Assembly (NCBI GenBank): GCA_029215795.1
Contig: JARDYH010000007.1
Span: 74,721,763-74,785,762, forward strand
Reading direction: 5' to 3'
DNA: 64,000 nt
Origin: Anniella stebbinsi
Lineage: Eukaryota > Chordata > Lepidosauria > Squamata > Anniellidae
Of this stretch, positions 10,661 to 25,200 are shown piece after piece. Positions within the stretch are counted from its first letter, which is position 1, and every line of letters begins with the position of its first letter. The position numbers and the translations under genes were made by a program. The notes beneath the pieces are model-generated. The model was not told the DNA's origin. It saw only the letters and a list, made by a program, of their open reading frames with translations, and ran no database searches.

Positions 10661-11707
10661 TCTTCTAATTTCATATTTCCAAGCAGTGAGTTGGAGGGCC
10701 ATAGAAATTACTAGTCCTCAGTAACTACTACAGCAAGAAAAGCCTGGCACCACCATCGGGCATGCTGGGACATTTGTCGAGGCTCACCTACTACGGCAGG
10801 GCCCACCTACTCACCCCCTGCAGTGGTGCTGCTGAAACCACCCGCCTCCTGGTCACTTGGTTGCTTGCATGCTTGCCCAGAGGCACTGTTGGGAGTATGA
10901 GGCTGGCACTGGCCCCTCCCCTCCCCCTTGCACACTTCCTTTTGGGACCACTGAATGTCAGCAGCTACTCAGCTCCCAAACCATTCCAGAACTGCTGCTA
11001 CAACTGAATAAAATGACTCCCTCATGAGAGGAAGAGGGGAAGGGGCGGACATCTGCTGAAGCAACACCACTATCAGAGAGCTCGGCTTGTGGTGGGCACA
11101 TAGGGTGTGGGGGAGGTTGTGCTGAGTGGCCAGTGAAGACAGCCTGCCCAAGCCCCCCCCCCCCAAAAAAAGCAAATGGATCTGGCTCTGCTGCCTTCTC
11201 AAATACACCCATGCTAGTCATTTGTGAAACACAGAAGCTGGGGGGGGGGGGGGGAAGGATGGTGGGAGAACCAACTCACTTTCAATTTATTTACAATTCC
11301 CTTGCCTGGAAGTCTTGTTGGATAAACTTTTTTCCCCCACGTTGGAACCTCCAGATCCACCAGCCACAGCCAGGGGTAACAGATATCATCAAATGAAAGT
11401 ACAGGGAGCCTCTGAGCAAATATCCTGAGTCCTTTCGCACGAAGTCCACTCGTTCCAATCACTCTAAGGTTTCAGCAGCCTAATTGAGGTGGGGGGGAAA
11501 TTGCATTGCGTTCTGCTCTTCTTAAACCACTGGGAGGCAGAAAGATTTGCTGATCTGCTGCAAAGCACCCAGGGATCCAACAGAAGTTGCCAATCTATGT
11601 TCTGGCCACGCCTGTTTTAGATTATAAACCTTATGTCAGGGACGCATCTACCACTGACCCGTGTATCTTGCTTTGAAAGGTGTTTTTTTCCAGTCAAGAA
11701 GTGGGGC

Positions 11708-11710
<3 letters not shown>

Positions 11711-11747
<37 letters not shown>
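11711..11747. repeat. (AT)n microsatellite
   Basis: About 18 AT units in the gap between the convergent genes. Confidence 0.95.
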
Positions 11748-11749
<2 letters not shown>

Positions 11750-11849
11750 TGAGATGTACATGGCAGTTATGCCCAGTATTCACTCCAATCTCTGGCCTTG
11801 TAAAGCTTGGAGCATCTAGCATCTCCTCCGTGCTATTAGGCCAGAAAGT

Positions 11850-11880
11850 CACACACACACTCTCTCTCACACACACACAC

Positions 11881-11922
<42 letters not shown>
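11850..11922. repeat. Compound (CA)n/(GA)n microsatellite
   Basis: CA and CT runs followed by a GA run, ending about 30 nt past the AATAAA of the minus-strand gene. Confidence 0.95.
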
Positions 11923-11925
<3 letters not shown>

Positions 11926-11934
11926 TTTTGTTTT

Positions 11935-12093
11935 TTTGAGAAGTCAGGTTTCTTTATTTGCAAAAGGGGTGATGTGGCAAAAAACTGCAGTGCAGATGGG
12001 CTTATCTTCTGCAAAAGTCACTCAAGAAATCATGACAGAACCCTGGTGAATAGCATCTGGGCAGCTTAGTGGTGGACCTTTCAGAGTCTAATA
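11935..12093 (-). CDS. Terminal exon: one codon, stop and 3'UTR
   Basis: After the acceptor TTCTACAG at 12,094 the exon reads TAT TAG, so it adds one Tyr and stops at 12,088-12,090. About 150 nt of 3'UTR follow, with AATAAA at 11,953-11,958. The left end is an estimate, 10-25 nt past that signal. A stop placed at the very start of the last exon is normal for nonsense-mediated-decay rules. Confidence 0.62.
11953..11958 (-). terminator. Polyadenylation signal of the microexon-array gene
   Basis: AATAAA on the minus strand, about 130 nt after the stop codon. A GA/CA microsatellite lies just beyond it, in the gap between the two convergent genes. Confidence 0.6.
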
Positions 12094-15000
12094 CTGTAGA
12101 AGGAGAAAAGAAACACGGGTAAGATTTCAAACCATAAAGAGCTGCAATGGGACATTTTTTTTAAAAAAAGCTTAGTTTTTAGATCTGGCATTGAGATAAA
12201 AGCTCATTTTAAGGAAGGAAGAAGAACCAAGCGGAACTGACGACAGCAGTTGAAGTTCTATATTTACATTGCTACATGATGCTAAATTCATGGCCCCTAC
12301 GCCAGTGGTATTGCCTGCACTTAAGCCCTAAGGATGAATTCCTGATCTTTCCCAAGCTATTAGCTGTGGTCACTAAATGGAGCTTCCATATACAGTGATA
12401 GTATACACAGTATGTCGAACCCCTTTTCAGCTTGAGGGCTGGATTCAATTTCGAAGAAGCTGTTGGAGGCGGCATTCCTTTGTCTTGAAACCCTGGGAAA
12501 CCTTCCTGCCTGAAACCCTGGGAAACCATGCCAGTCAGTGTCAACAATACTGGGCTAGATGAACCAATGGTCTGACTCAGTATAAGGCAGCTTCCTATGT
12601 TCCTAATAGCTGCCTGGCAGACAAGTATTACCACTTCCATGCTGGAAATAGCTATGGGAGAAGCAAAATGAGAGATCTACCCATCCCTATTAGATGGAGC
12701 TGTGGTCTATTTTAGCCAGGCAAGTATCACGTATCACATTGCCACACCAGCCCCTGCTGAGAAGACTGAGGGCTTCTCTTAACTAGCTATTTATAGTGTG
12801 CTTGTGACTGGCCACTCAAGGAATTTTCTGGATGGATTATATGATGCTGTAAACCTCCAGTATCTCTCTCGTTCTTTGGAAGAATTTCTGTGGCTTAATT
12901 TGAAACAGAAAAGCACCCCACCTAGTAACAAAAAGACACCCTCCCTTTCAGTTTCAGCATGTAAAGAGGAAATCGCGATATAAGAAGAGGTAGACTACAT
13001 CGCCATCTTGTGGCTGTATAAATGAAACATATAGAACTGCTAGTTAAAGGGGAAAAGATGCAGTAAAGTTGTGGGATATTCCCTGGCAAAATGCTCTGAA
13101 ACAATATGTCATTTTTATCTTATTATTATGTTGAAAAGTAACTCTATATGATATCACCAATGTCCGGGTAGCAGCTGACTTTCCCCAGTGAGGTAGTCTC
13201 AGTATCTTTTTGCCCTTAAACTCTGTAACTGAGTGAAGGTTCAAACAAAGAGTTACTAATGCTCACCCTGATATCGATATCATCCTTATCACTCTGTAAG
13301 GCAGAACAAAACAAAACAAGAGTGTTATTCCTGCAAATACCAGATTCAAATCCATGATCTCTTAGTTGTAGCACAGACCCCTTTGGCTTGAAGAATGCTC
13401 AAGCATTTATCACGAATTGTTCCCACTTTATACTGACTCAAGAGGAAAGTTTTTTAAAAAAAAAACAAATAAATAAATCAGATATTCTTTAAAATGTCTG
13501 CATGAAACCCCTCAAGTCATCACTATTTGATAATCGTCACTATATTATTTATACAGCAGCATGATTTGCCATGGCAGCTAGATAATTAAGATCAATGTTG
13601 TTAATCCAAAGTCCTTCATACTTTAGATAGCTCCAGTAGAGTTCTGATTGGTTCTGACTGAAACCCAAAGTGGACTCACCACCCCACTGACATCAGAGCC
13701 ACCAGCATCCACTGGTTGGAGGTTTGCTTCTGCCATGGGCTATGGGTTACATCCATCAATTCAGCATCAGTATTACAATCTCCTGTCTTTGGGGACAACG
13801 GCTTGGATCCAGACATAGTCATATTTCAACCAGACCCATTCAAATCAATGATAATTAATTCAGTCATGACTCAGTGAAGTCCCATTCATTTCGTTTGATC
13901 TACTCTAAGAGTGACTTTGTCTAGATCGCACACAGTAAGTATGATTCAAGGTATATGTTACCCTATAAAGCCCTAAACAACTTGGGACCAGCATGCCTAG
14001 CAGACCGCCTTCCCTTATATAAACCCAGATGACATTTACGATCTTAAGAGGAAGTCCTGCTGGCCATTCTGAAACGAATGGAATGCCGCCACGAGGAACC
14101 ACAGCGGCAGGCCTTCTTGGTAGTGGCACCCAGCCTTTGGAAAACCCTCCCTCATGCAGTTCGGGAGGTGGAAAATGTAATAACTTTTAAACGCCTCCTA
14201 AAAACGTACTTCTTCACCCAGCCTTTTGCAACGTTTTAAATTCATTGTGTACTTGTTGTATTTTTATGGTTTTAATTGTGCACTGACTGGGGAGCCTCAG
14301 CTATCAGGCAGTATAAAAATGTAATAAATAAATAAATCATAGCAGTATGTATCTGAAAGGAATTTCAAGAAGAGGGGAGCTTTAAAACTTAACAAGAGTG
14401 TGCTGCACTTGGAATTGTTATGGAACGAGAACTCATTGGGGTCATTGGTGTGTGGCAGGAGAATTCTGGGGCAGAGAGAATCCATGGATGCTAAATTCGA
14501 TTGGGGCACGAAGAGGAAAACAACTGCATGCTCTTAAAGAACTGAACGTTTCCAATCCTGTTGCGTTCTTGGGAATGGTCCCAGAGGAACTGTTTGCAAT
14601 GTGTCCTGTCCAGTTTCTGGGGAAGCGATCCAGCACGTAGCTCCAAAGATATCAAATGGATTCCGTGGAAGTATTTTGTTGGGAATTGAAGGGAACGATA
14701 GGGGTGACTATGACCTTCCCATAGCTGCTGGATCCCCAGAAATAGCTGTAGAGCAGGGATGGGCAGCTTCAGACAGTTCTGGTGCCAATTTCCCCACTGG
14801 ACCCACTGTGGGCTGCAGTCTTACTACTGCTGCTATGTCCAATAGGAGGGGGAGGTCACATTCTAAGCTTAGGATGGACAACTATAGCTTAAGCCAGATT
14901 TCTCCAATCAAAGCCTCCATAGCAGTTTGCTGCTGAATTTCACTCTTTTTTTCCCTCTTGGGGAAAAAAAAATGAATAGGGCAATGAGGGGCAATGGGGA

Positions 15001-16190
15001 ATAGTGAGGGCTGTCCTGGGGGTTTGGCACAGAAATACCAATCAATAATATTCATTATTATTTATTGTATTTCTATACCCACCCCCATAGCTGAGGTGGT
15101 TTACTGGGTGATTTACAAATCAGACAGGCCAAGATACTACCTCTGTCCTTGTTGAGTTACATCATCGTCTACAGCAGGAGTGGGGAACATCAGGCCAGGG
15201 GCCAAATACGGCCTTTGGGATTCCCTCTTGGGTTGTCCAGAAGGACACATACTTTCCCCTGGCTCCACTCCCTTTGAGCTCAGACCAATCAGAGCCTATC
15301 CCATCTGTGGAATCTCCAAGACTCAAGGGGTACCTGTCATTGGAAGGCTTTGTACATAACAAACATAACAAAATCCCCGACGGAGCTTAAGGCTTTTTTC
15401 CCTTTAACCACTAGATGGCAGGAAAATACTATGAGATCAGGGTTGCTGTTGCAGTGGCCAGAGCAACTGTGATAATCAAAGGGATACATTTGGCATCTGC
15501 TGCAACCTGGTAATGAAACCCTAAGAAGTACAGAGGACTCATCCGATCTTCAATCTGGTAGCCCAATGCGGGACACAACAATTCAGGGTACGTTGATTTT
15601 ATGTTGATTTCGCTAGCTGGGAAGGTAAGACATAATAATTCCAAGATGTGGTAGAACCCAGAACCATTTGCCTTAGGTAGCACTGAATGAAGTGTCCTCT
15701 AACAAGTTCAGAAAACCCCAGAAGACCCTTTCCTAATACCATCCATACCCCATGTTCCTTCTACATGAATCTGAAACAAACCTGTTGGGGACTGTGTCCA
15801 AATGTCAATTTCCTTAAAATGTTGTGGCCACCTTTCCAACCCAAATGAATGCCCAACACAGTTTCCCTTCTGGGAGTGCTTGGCCTGTCATGAATGAAGA
15901 CTTTGGGATTTTTTTTTTTATTAATCAAACACAGGGAGTAAGTAGCGACAATAAATATTACAAGGTGATAGATTAAAAATGAATCACAAGCTCTTGAGGA
16001 TACTCACTCCTGGAGCAGCAGCATAGACGTTCTGCAATTTTAAAAAATAAATAAAAGGTGGGGACAGTTAAGAATATTCACAAATCTCAAAGCACGGTGT
16101 CCTCTGATTTTGAGTTTTAAGCAGTGATGAACAACAATTATATTTCCACTGCAAAGATACTCTGTCCTACAAAATTCAGTTCGTGAAGGT

Positions 16191-16234
<44 letters not shown>

Positions 16235-19200
16235 AAACACACACACACACACTCTGATGTAATATAATATATAATTATCTTAGCCATCATGTAAGGGTGT
16301 CCTTTTAAATAAACACTGCAAATAATACTGTCTTTTCTCCCTTTCTATTCCATCTATCTGGAGCTACTTCCCAAAATACTATTGTGCTGCAACCTTTCTC
16401 CTTCTCCACCCTTTGAGGTTCTTCCTAAACCCCCTCCACATTTCTATAAACCTTTCGTATCCCCTAATGAAACTAAGCCCATGGATGCAGAACTAAATTG
16501 AATGTTCATTCTTGCCATTTCTCCACACCTATATACTCATCTTCCTCCCTCCCTTGTATTGGAGTTTTTAGGTAGTAAACTCCATGAGGCAGAGACCTGT
16601 CTTATTCTTAACACTCGCTTATCCACTGTGCACTCTGGCATTCCTACAGAATGTCTCAAAGAGAAGGAAGCAGAACCAATTCCAAAGTCTCTTGAAGTGG
16701 TAAGGAGAGACCATCTCTCTACTGAGAATGGGGCAATTGGCATCAGCTTCAAAATGCTGAGGAACTCTGGGTACCACTACTTACATTGTTGCCATTGCCT
16801 CCTACACCATTGTTGCCAAATGTGTTAGTTTGATCAACGTTGCCTCCATTCTGGAAAGAAGAAGGGAAAACATCTTGTTAGGTGGATGAATGATGGTGGA
16901 AGGGGAAAGCACCTAAACTCCCTGCAGTGAAGTCCATGTCAGAGGATGTGAGCAGCATCTACTGGAATTTAAAAGATCCCCCCCCCCCCCAGCCACACAA
17001 AGATCACTATCCTGATCGGTCTACCTATCGTTACTCTAGGGTAAAAAATGAAATAGGATGTAGCTGCTAGATATGGATTTAAAGTTATATCTCATTGGCC
17101 CTTATAAGCACAGAGGCCTTGTCCTATTTTTAGTACAGCAGTTCTGTTTGGGGCATGGAATTTGGAGTAGGATGAATTAAAATTGAGGCTGAATTGTGGC
17201 AATTCCAGGGGCGGGAGGTAGACCTGATAGACCATTGCATACATGGCCTAATTAAAGTGTCCTCCCCCGAACCACACATCACTGGCTGTCCCTTAAAGAC
17301 ACTTCAATACTCTGCTCATAAAAACGTGTTACCACATGAACCCCAGATCAATTTACCAAGGGTGCTGTGAACTAAAAACTTCTCTTACAAATAAACAAAT
17401 CCTTGAAGGTCTGATAAAGAGCCTTCTGCTGTCATTCATTCCGCATGTGACCTCATTAATCCCAAATAAATAAGTCAGGTACATTGTCCACATGTTGACT
17501 TCTTTAAGCGCTTTAGACCACTTTTCCACCCCAAGGAATGCCAACAAAGTTGTCCATAAACTAGTTCTGTGGATGTCATAGACCTTGGGGTTATCAGGCT
17601 ATTAGAACCCAGAATCTAGGAAATTATATTAAATATTTGAAGGCAATGGTCTTGGATCACTTGTACTAATGGATACTTACTCCTGGAGCAGCTGCATAGA
17701 CATTCTGCAATTAAAAACAGAAATGAAAAGTGAGAACAGTTAAAAATGTTCACACATATCAAAATACAGTGTCCTCTGGTTTTGATTTTTAAGCAGTGAT
17801 GAACTACAATTATTTCAACTGCAAAAATGCTCTGTCCAACGAGATTCAGTTCATGAAGGTGGGATAATGTCTATATATTCTGATGTAATATAAATGTCTG
17901 TGTTATCTTGTCAGGGCCCCCTTTGAAATAAACACTTCAAATGATATTGTGTTTTCTCCATTTCTCATCCTTCTATCTCGAGCTACTTCCCCAAATACTT
18001 TTATGGTACAACCTTTCTCCTTCTCCACCCATTGAGGTTCTTTCTCAACCCCTCTCTATTTCAACAAACCTTTGATATCCCCTAATGGGACAAGCCCCAA
18101 TGTTCATTCTTGCAATTTCTCCACACATATTTATTCTTCTTCCCTCAACTATTGTATTGATGTTTTTAGCTGGTCAACTCCATGAGGGAGAGACATTTCT
18201 TCACTCAGTTGAACATTGAGCATTCTGGCATTCCGATAAAATGTCTCAAAGATAAGGAAACAGAAACATTCCCAATGTCTCTTGCAATGTTAAGGAGAGA
18301 ACATTTCTCTCCTGAGTATGGGGCAATTGGCATCAGCTTCAAAATGCAGAGGAATTCTGGGTACCGCTACTTACGCCATTGCCATTGCCTCCAACACCAT
18401 TGTTGCCAAATGTGTCAGTTTGTTTTACGTTGCCTCCATTCTGCAAAGAAGAAGGAAAAGCATCTTTTTAGGTGGATGAATGACCGTGGATAGGGAAAAC
18501 AACCTAACGCCCTGCAGGGAAGTCCATGTCAGAGGATGTGAGCAGCATCTACTGGAATTTAAATGCTCCCCTACTGGCCACACAAAGATCACAATCCTGT
18601 TTAGTTTCCCTATCCTTACTCTAGGATTAAAAATGAAAAAGGATGTAGCTGCTAGATATGGATTTAAAGTTATATTCTCATTGGCCCTTAGAAGCACAGA
18701 GGCCTGGTACTGTTTTCAGTACAGTAGTCCTGTATGGGACATAGAATTTAGAGTAGGGTGATTTAAAGATGAGGCTGAATTGTGGCAATTCCAGGGGCAG
18801 GAGGTCGACCTGATAGACCATTGCCAACATGGCCTAATTAAAGTGTCCTCCCCCAGCTCACATATCCCAGGCTGTCCCTCAAAGACCCTTCCATACTCTT
18901 CTCATGCAGACATGTTACCACATGAACCCCAGATCAATTTACCTGGGTGCTGTAAACTGAAAACTTGTCTTACAAATAAACAAGTCCTTGAAGATTTGAT
19001 AAAGAGCCTTCTGCCCTCTGCTCATTATGCATGCAACCACATTAATCCCGAATGCTGAAGCTGGGAACATTGTCCACATGTTGACTTCTTTAAGAGACTT
19101 AGACCACCTTTCTACCCCAAGGAATGCCAACAAAGTTGTCATTAAACTAGTTCTGTGGATATCATAGACCTTGGCGTTAACAGGCTGTTAGAACCCAGGA

Positions 19201-22200
19201 TATAGAAAGACATATGAAATATTTGAAGGCAATGGTCTTGGATCTCTTGTACTATTGGATACTTACTCCTGGAGCAGCTGCATAGACATTCTGTAATTTA
19301 AAAAATAAATAAAACGTGGGGACAGTTAAGAATGTTCACAACTATCAAAGCACAGAGTCCTCTGATTTTGAGTTTTAAACGGTGATGAACAACAATTATA
19401 TTTCCACTGCAAAGATACTCTGTCCTACAAGATTCAGTTCATGAAGGTGGGATAATGTATATTAGGGATGTGCACGGCCAGAATCGGAATTGGATCGGAA
19501 TTTCCGATATTAAAAATATCGGATTCGATCATATTGGGGGTACCCGTATTTGATCGGATCCAATATCTGATAAATATCAGAAGTTCCAATCCTATTACAG
19601 AAAAACATTTGTGGTGTTTTTCCCATGGGCTTGTATTGGAGGAAAGAAAGCTTTCCCCCTATGAAAGTCTATGGGGAAAAACACTGGGCCAGCCCTCCCT
19701 CCCTCCCTCCCTCCCCACACTCGTGCTCCCTCCCCCCACATGCACTCCTTACCTGCCGCTGCTGTCGTCATCCAGCGTTGCCGCCCACCTGGTCCGTAGT
19801 ACTGATAAACAGGCTTTCCAGCCTGTTCCTCAGTACAGAGACGCACTGACTAATGATATCAATACTCGGAATGTCTCTGTACTAAGGAAGAGGCCGGAAA
19901 GCCTGTTTATCAGTACTACAGACCAAGCGGGTGGCAGCAGGGAAGGCTGCAGGTAAGGAGTGTGAGGGAGGAGGGGGGAGAGATCCCCCCTTACCTATGG
20001 CCTCCCCACTACTGCCCGCTTGGTCTGTCATACTGATAAATAGGCTTTCCAGCCTGTTCCTCAGTACAGAGACGTGCCGAGTGATGACATCATTACTCAG
20101 CGCGACTCTGTATTGATGAACAGGCCGGAAAGCCTGTTTATCAGTACAACTGAGCCAGCGGACGGCAGTGCAGGATGGCAGTGGTGACGGCAGCAGGTAA
20201 GGAGAGTTAGTGGTGGAGGGAGGGAGTGCTGGCCCAGTGTTTTCGCCATAGATTTGCATTGGGGAAAAGCTTTCTTTCCCCCAGTGCAAGTCTATGGCGA
20301 AAACACCTAAACTGGCAGTCCGAAAATCCGATATATCCGATAGTTATTGGATATATGGATATTGGATCTGTTCAGATAAGGCCTCCTTAGGAAATAATCT
20401 TTATTGGGCATCAGACCCGATATGATACACATCCCTAATGTATGTATATTCTGATGTAATATAATTGTCTGAGCCATTGTGTCAGGGCCCCTTTGAAATA
20501 AGCACTTCAAATGATACAGACTTTTCTCCCTTTCTAATCTATCTATCTAGAGCTACCTACCCAAATACTTTTGTGGTGCAACCTTTCTCATTCTCCACCC
20601 ATTGAGGTTTCTCCTCAACCGCCTCCCCATTTTTATAAATCTTTGATATCCCCTACCGAAACTTAGCGCAAGGATGTAGAACTCAACTGCATGTTCATTC
20701 TTGCCATTTCTCCACATCTATCTATATTTTTTCCTGCCTCCCATGAACTTATGTTTTTAGATGGTCAACTGCATGTGGCAGAGACCTTACTTCTTCTTAC
20801 CACTCACTTATGCACTGTGTACTCTGGCATTCCTATGAATGTCTCAAAGAGAAGGAACCAGAATCAATCCCCAAGTCTCTTGTTATGGTAAAGAGAGACC
20901 ATTTCTCTCCTGTGGATGGGGCAGTAGCCATCAGCTTCAAAATACAGAGGAACTCTGGGTACCACTACTTACATTGTTGCCGTTGCCTCCTACACCATTG
21001 TTGCCAAACGTGTCAGTTTGATCAACGTTGCCTCCATTCTGGATAGAAGAAGGAACAATATCTTGTTAGGTGGATGAATGATGGTGGATGGGGAAAACAA
21101 CATGTCAAAGGATGTGAGCAGCAACTAGTGGAATTTTAAAGCTCCCCTACTGGCCACACAAAGATCACAATCCTGATCAATCTACCTATCCTTATTCTAG
21201 GATTAAAAATGAAAAAGGATGTAGCTGCTAGATATGGATTTCAAGTTATCTCTGACTGGCCTTTAGAAGCACAGAGGCCTTGTCCTTTTTTCAGTACAGT
21301 AGTCATGTATAGGGCATCGAATCCAGAGTAGGATGATTTAAATTAAGGCTGAATAGTGGCAATTCCAGGGTCAGGAGGCAGACCTAATAGACCATTGCCT
21401 ACATGGCCTAATTAAAGTGTCCTCCCCCAATCCATACATCCCTGGATGTCCCTCAAGGACCATTCCATACTCTGCTCATACAGATGTTTTACCACATTAA
21501 CCCCAGATCAAGTTACCCTGGGTGCTGTGAACTGAAAACATGTCTTTCAAATAAACAAATCCTTGAAGGTCTGATAAAGAGCCTTCTGCACTCCACTCAT
21601 TCCACATGCAGCCACAATTATCCCGAATGCTCAAGTTGGGAACATTGTCCACATGTTGACTTCTTTAAGAGCGTTGACCACATTTCTATCACAAGGAACG
21701 CCAACAAAGTTGTCATTAAAATGGTTCTGTGGATATCATAGACCATGGCGTTAGCAAGCTGTTAGAACCCACGATATAGGAAGACATATGAAATATTTGA
21801 AGGCAATGGTCTTGGATCACTTGTACTATTGGATACTTACTCCTGGAGCAGCTGCATAGACGTTCTGCAATAAAAAAAATAAAAATAAAAGGTAGGGACA
21901 GTTAAGAATGTTCACAAATGTCAAAGCACAGAGTCCTTTGATTCTCCCTTTCTGATCCATCTATCTGGAGCTGCCAAACAAATACTTTTGTGGTGCAACC
22001 TTTCTCCTTCCCCAGCCTTTGAGGTTCCTCCTCAACCCCCTCCATATTTCTATAAACCTTTGATATCCCCTCATGGAACTAAGCCCACAGATGTAGTACT
22101 AAACTGGATGATAATTCTTGCCATCTCTCCACACCTATATATTTTTCTTCCTCCCTCCCTTGTATTGAAGTTTTTAGATGGTCAACTTTGTGAGGCAGAG

Positions 22201-25200
22201 ACCTTTCTTCTTAAAAGTAGGGATGTGCACTGACCCCCCGGATCGGATCGGATAGCGGATCGGAATCGGACCTGGGGGGTCGGATCGGATCGGATCGGAT
22301 CGGAGGCTGGTCGGATCGGATCGGACCAGATGTCCGATCCGGATCGGACGCCATTTTGAATGCTTTTTCCCATAGCCAAGTATTGTTTTACAAAAATGCC
22401 TATAACTTTTTCATTTTTAAAGATAGAAGGATGAAACTTGGGCACATTGTAGACTGGTTAGGGGTAGTTATCTGTGAGAAATTTCAGAAAGATTGGTGCA
22501 TGCATTTTGTGGCAATTAATTTTTTAATAAATACCCAGGAATGCCTATAACTTTGTCATTTTTAAAGTTACACACATGAAACTTTGCCACATTGTAGGGG
22601 GTACCTTGGGACCTATGTGTGTGAAATTTCAGAAACGTAGGTGCTTGTCTTGTGTGGCAATTAATTTTTAGAAAAATGGGTAGTAGTGGGGTAAATACAG
22701 TTACGCCTCCCATTTTTTTATTTTTGAAGATACAAACAGGAAACTTGGGCACATTACAGGTACCACTTGCCTTGAAATGTGTGTGAAATTTCAGAAACAT
22801 TGGAGCTTTCCTTGTGTGGCAATTAATTTTTGAAACAATGAGGAAAGAAACACCTATAACTTTGTCATTTTTAAAGTTACACACATGAAACTTTGCCACA
22901 TTGTAGGTGGTACCTTGGGACCCATGTGTGTGAAATTTCGGAAACGTAGGTGCTTGCCTTGTGTGGCAATTAATTTTTTAATAAATACCCAGGAATGCCT
23001 ATAACTTTGTCATTTTTAAAGTTACACACATGAAACTTTGCCACATTGTAGGCGGTACCTTGGGACCTATGTGTGTGAAATTTCGGAAACGTAGGTGCTT
23101 GCCTTGTGTGGCAATTAATTTTAGAAAAATGGGTAGTGGTGGGGTAAATACAGTTACGCCTCCCACTTTTTTATTTTTGAAGATACAAACAGGAAACATG
23201 GGCACATTACAGGTACCACTTGGCTTGATATGTGTGTAAAATTTCAGACAGCTGGGTCCAGGCATGTGGTGGCAAGGTATTTTTGAAACAATGAGGAAAG
23301 AAACGCCTATAACTTTTTTATTTTAAAAGTTAGAAGTCTGAACATTGCTCACTTTGTAGATGGGTTAGGGGTAGATATGTGTCAGAAATTTCAGAATGAT
23401 AGGTCCAGGCATTTGATGGCTATGGAATTTTTAAATTACATGTTTCAAAAAAATTTCTACAGAGGCCAGGTCTTCCCCTCCCGCTTCCCGCGAAGAAAAG
23501 GAAACACTCTCTCGTCTCGATCCCTTTGAAGTTGCTAGTAGTATCCATTACAGGGCTCGTGTTTCCTTTCCTCCTTTCACTTTTCAAGCAGAACGGCTGA
23601 GCCTAGCTGAGTTTTGCAGCCATGCGTGCAAGGAAGGATCACTCTGGTCTCGATCCCTTTGATCCTTGGTAGTATCCATTACAGGGCTCGTGTCTGCTTT
23701 CACTTTGTACTCAAGCAGACACGAGCCCTGTAATGGATACTACTAGCAAGGATCAAAGGGATCGAGACGAGAGAGTGTTTCCTTTTCTTCGCGGGAAGCG
23801 GGAGGGGAAGACCTGGCCTCTGTAGAAATTTTTTTGAAACATGTAATTTAAAAATTCCATAGCCATCAAATGCCTGGACCTATCATTCTGAAATTTCTGA
23901 CACATATCTACCCCTAACCCATCTACAAAGTGAGCAATGTTCAGACTTCTAACTTTTAAAATAAAAAAGTTATAGGCGTTTCTTTCCTCATTGTTTCAAA
24001 AATACCTTGCCACCACATGCCTGGACCCAGCTGTCTGAAATTTTACACACATATCAAGCCAAGTGGTACCTGTAATGTGCCCATGTTTCCTGTTTGTATC
24101 TTCAAAAATAAAAAAGTGGGAGGCGTAACTGTATTTACCCCACCACTACCCATTTTTCTAAAATTAATTGCCACACAAGGCAAGCACCTACGTTTCCGAA
24201 ATTTCACACACATGGGTCCCAAGGTACCACCTACAATGTGGCAAAGTTTCATGTGTGTAACTTTAAAAATGACAAAGTTATAGGTGTTTCTTTCCTCATT
24301 GTTTCAAAAATTAATTGCCACACAAGGAAAGCTCCAATGTTTCTGAAATTTCACACACATATCAAGGCAAGTGGTACCTGTAATGTGCCCAAGTTTCCTG
24401 TTTGTATCTTCAAAAATAAAAAATGGGAGGCGTAACTGTATTTACCCCACTACTACCCATTTTTCTAAAAATTAATTGCCACACAAGACAAGCACCTACG
24501 TTTCTGAAATTTCACACACATAGGTCCCAAGGTACCCCCTACAATGTGGCAAAGTTTCATGTGTGTAACTTTAAAAATGACAAAGTTATAGGCATTCCTG
24601 GGTATTTATTAAAAAATTAATTGCCACAAAATGCATGCACCAATCTTTCTGAAATTTCTCACAGATAACTACCCCTAACCAGTCTACAATGTGCCCAAGT
24701 TTCATCCTTCTATCTTTAAAAATGAAAAAGTTATAGGCGTTTTTGTAAAACAATACTTGGCTATGGGAAAAAGCATTCAAAATGGCGTCCGATCCGGATC
24801 GGACCTCATCGGATCGGATCGGATCGGAGGTTGTCCGGATCGGATCGGATCGGATCGGATTTTCCCGATTTTGGGTCGGATCGGATTCGGATCGTGGATC
24901 GGATCCGATCCGATGCACACCCCTACTTAAAAGCACTCACTTGAACAATATGCACTCTGGCATTACTATAGAATGTCTCAAAGAGAAGGAAGCAGAAACA
25001 ATCCCAAAGTCTCTTGCAATGGTAAGGAGAGACCATTTCTCTATTGAGGATGGGGCAAGTGGCATCCACTTCAAAATGCAGAGGAACTCTGGGTACCATT
25101 ACTTACGCCATTGCCATTGCCTCCTACGCCATTGTTGCCAAACGTGTTAGTTTGATCAACGTTGCCTCCATTCTGGAAAGAGGAAAAGCATCTTGTTAGG

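Larger units (their letters stand above)
10661..11934. other. Gap between the two convergent genes
   Basis: No exon is visible here. It holds homopolymer runs (C and A near 11,153, G near 11,240), an AT microsatellite at 11,711-11,747 and a mixed CA/GA repeat at 11,850-11,922. The rest is unremarkable single-copy-looking sequence. Confidence 0.5.

Noticed and set aside
22516..24620. Recurrent frames of 60-127 codons (for example starting MKLCHIVGGTLGPMCVKF) on both strands
   Set aside because: They recur only because the fold-back elements contain repeated modules. They lie mirrored in both arms, have no domain and no start context, and appear incidental.
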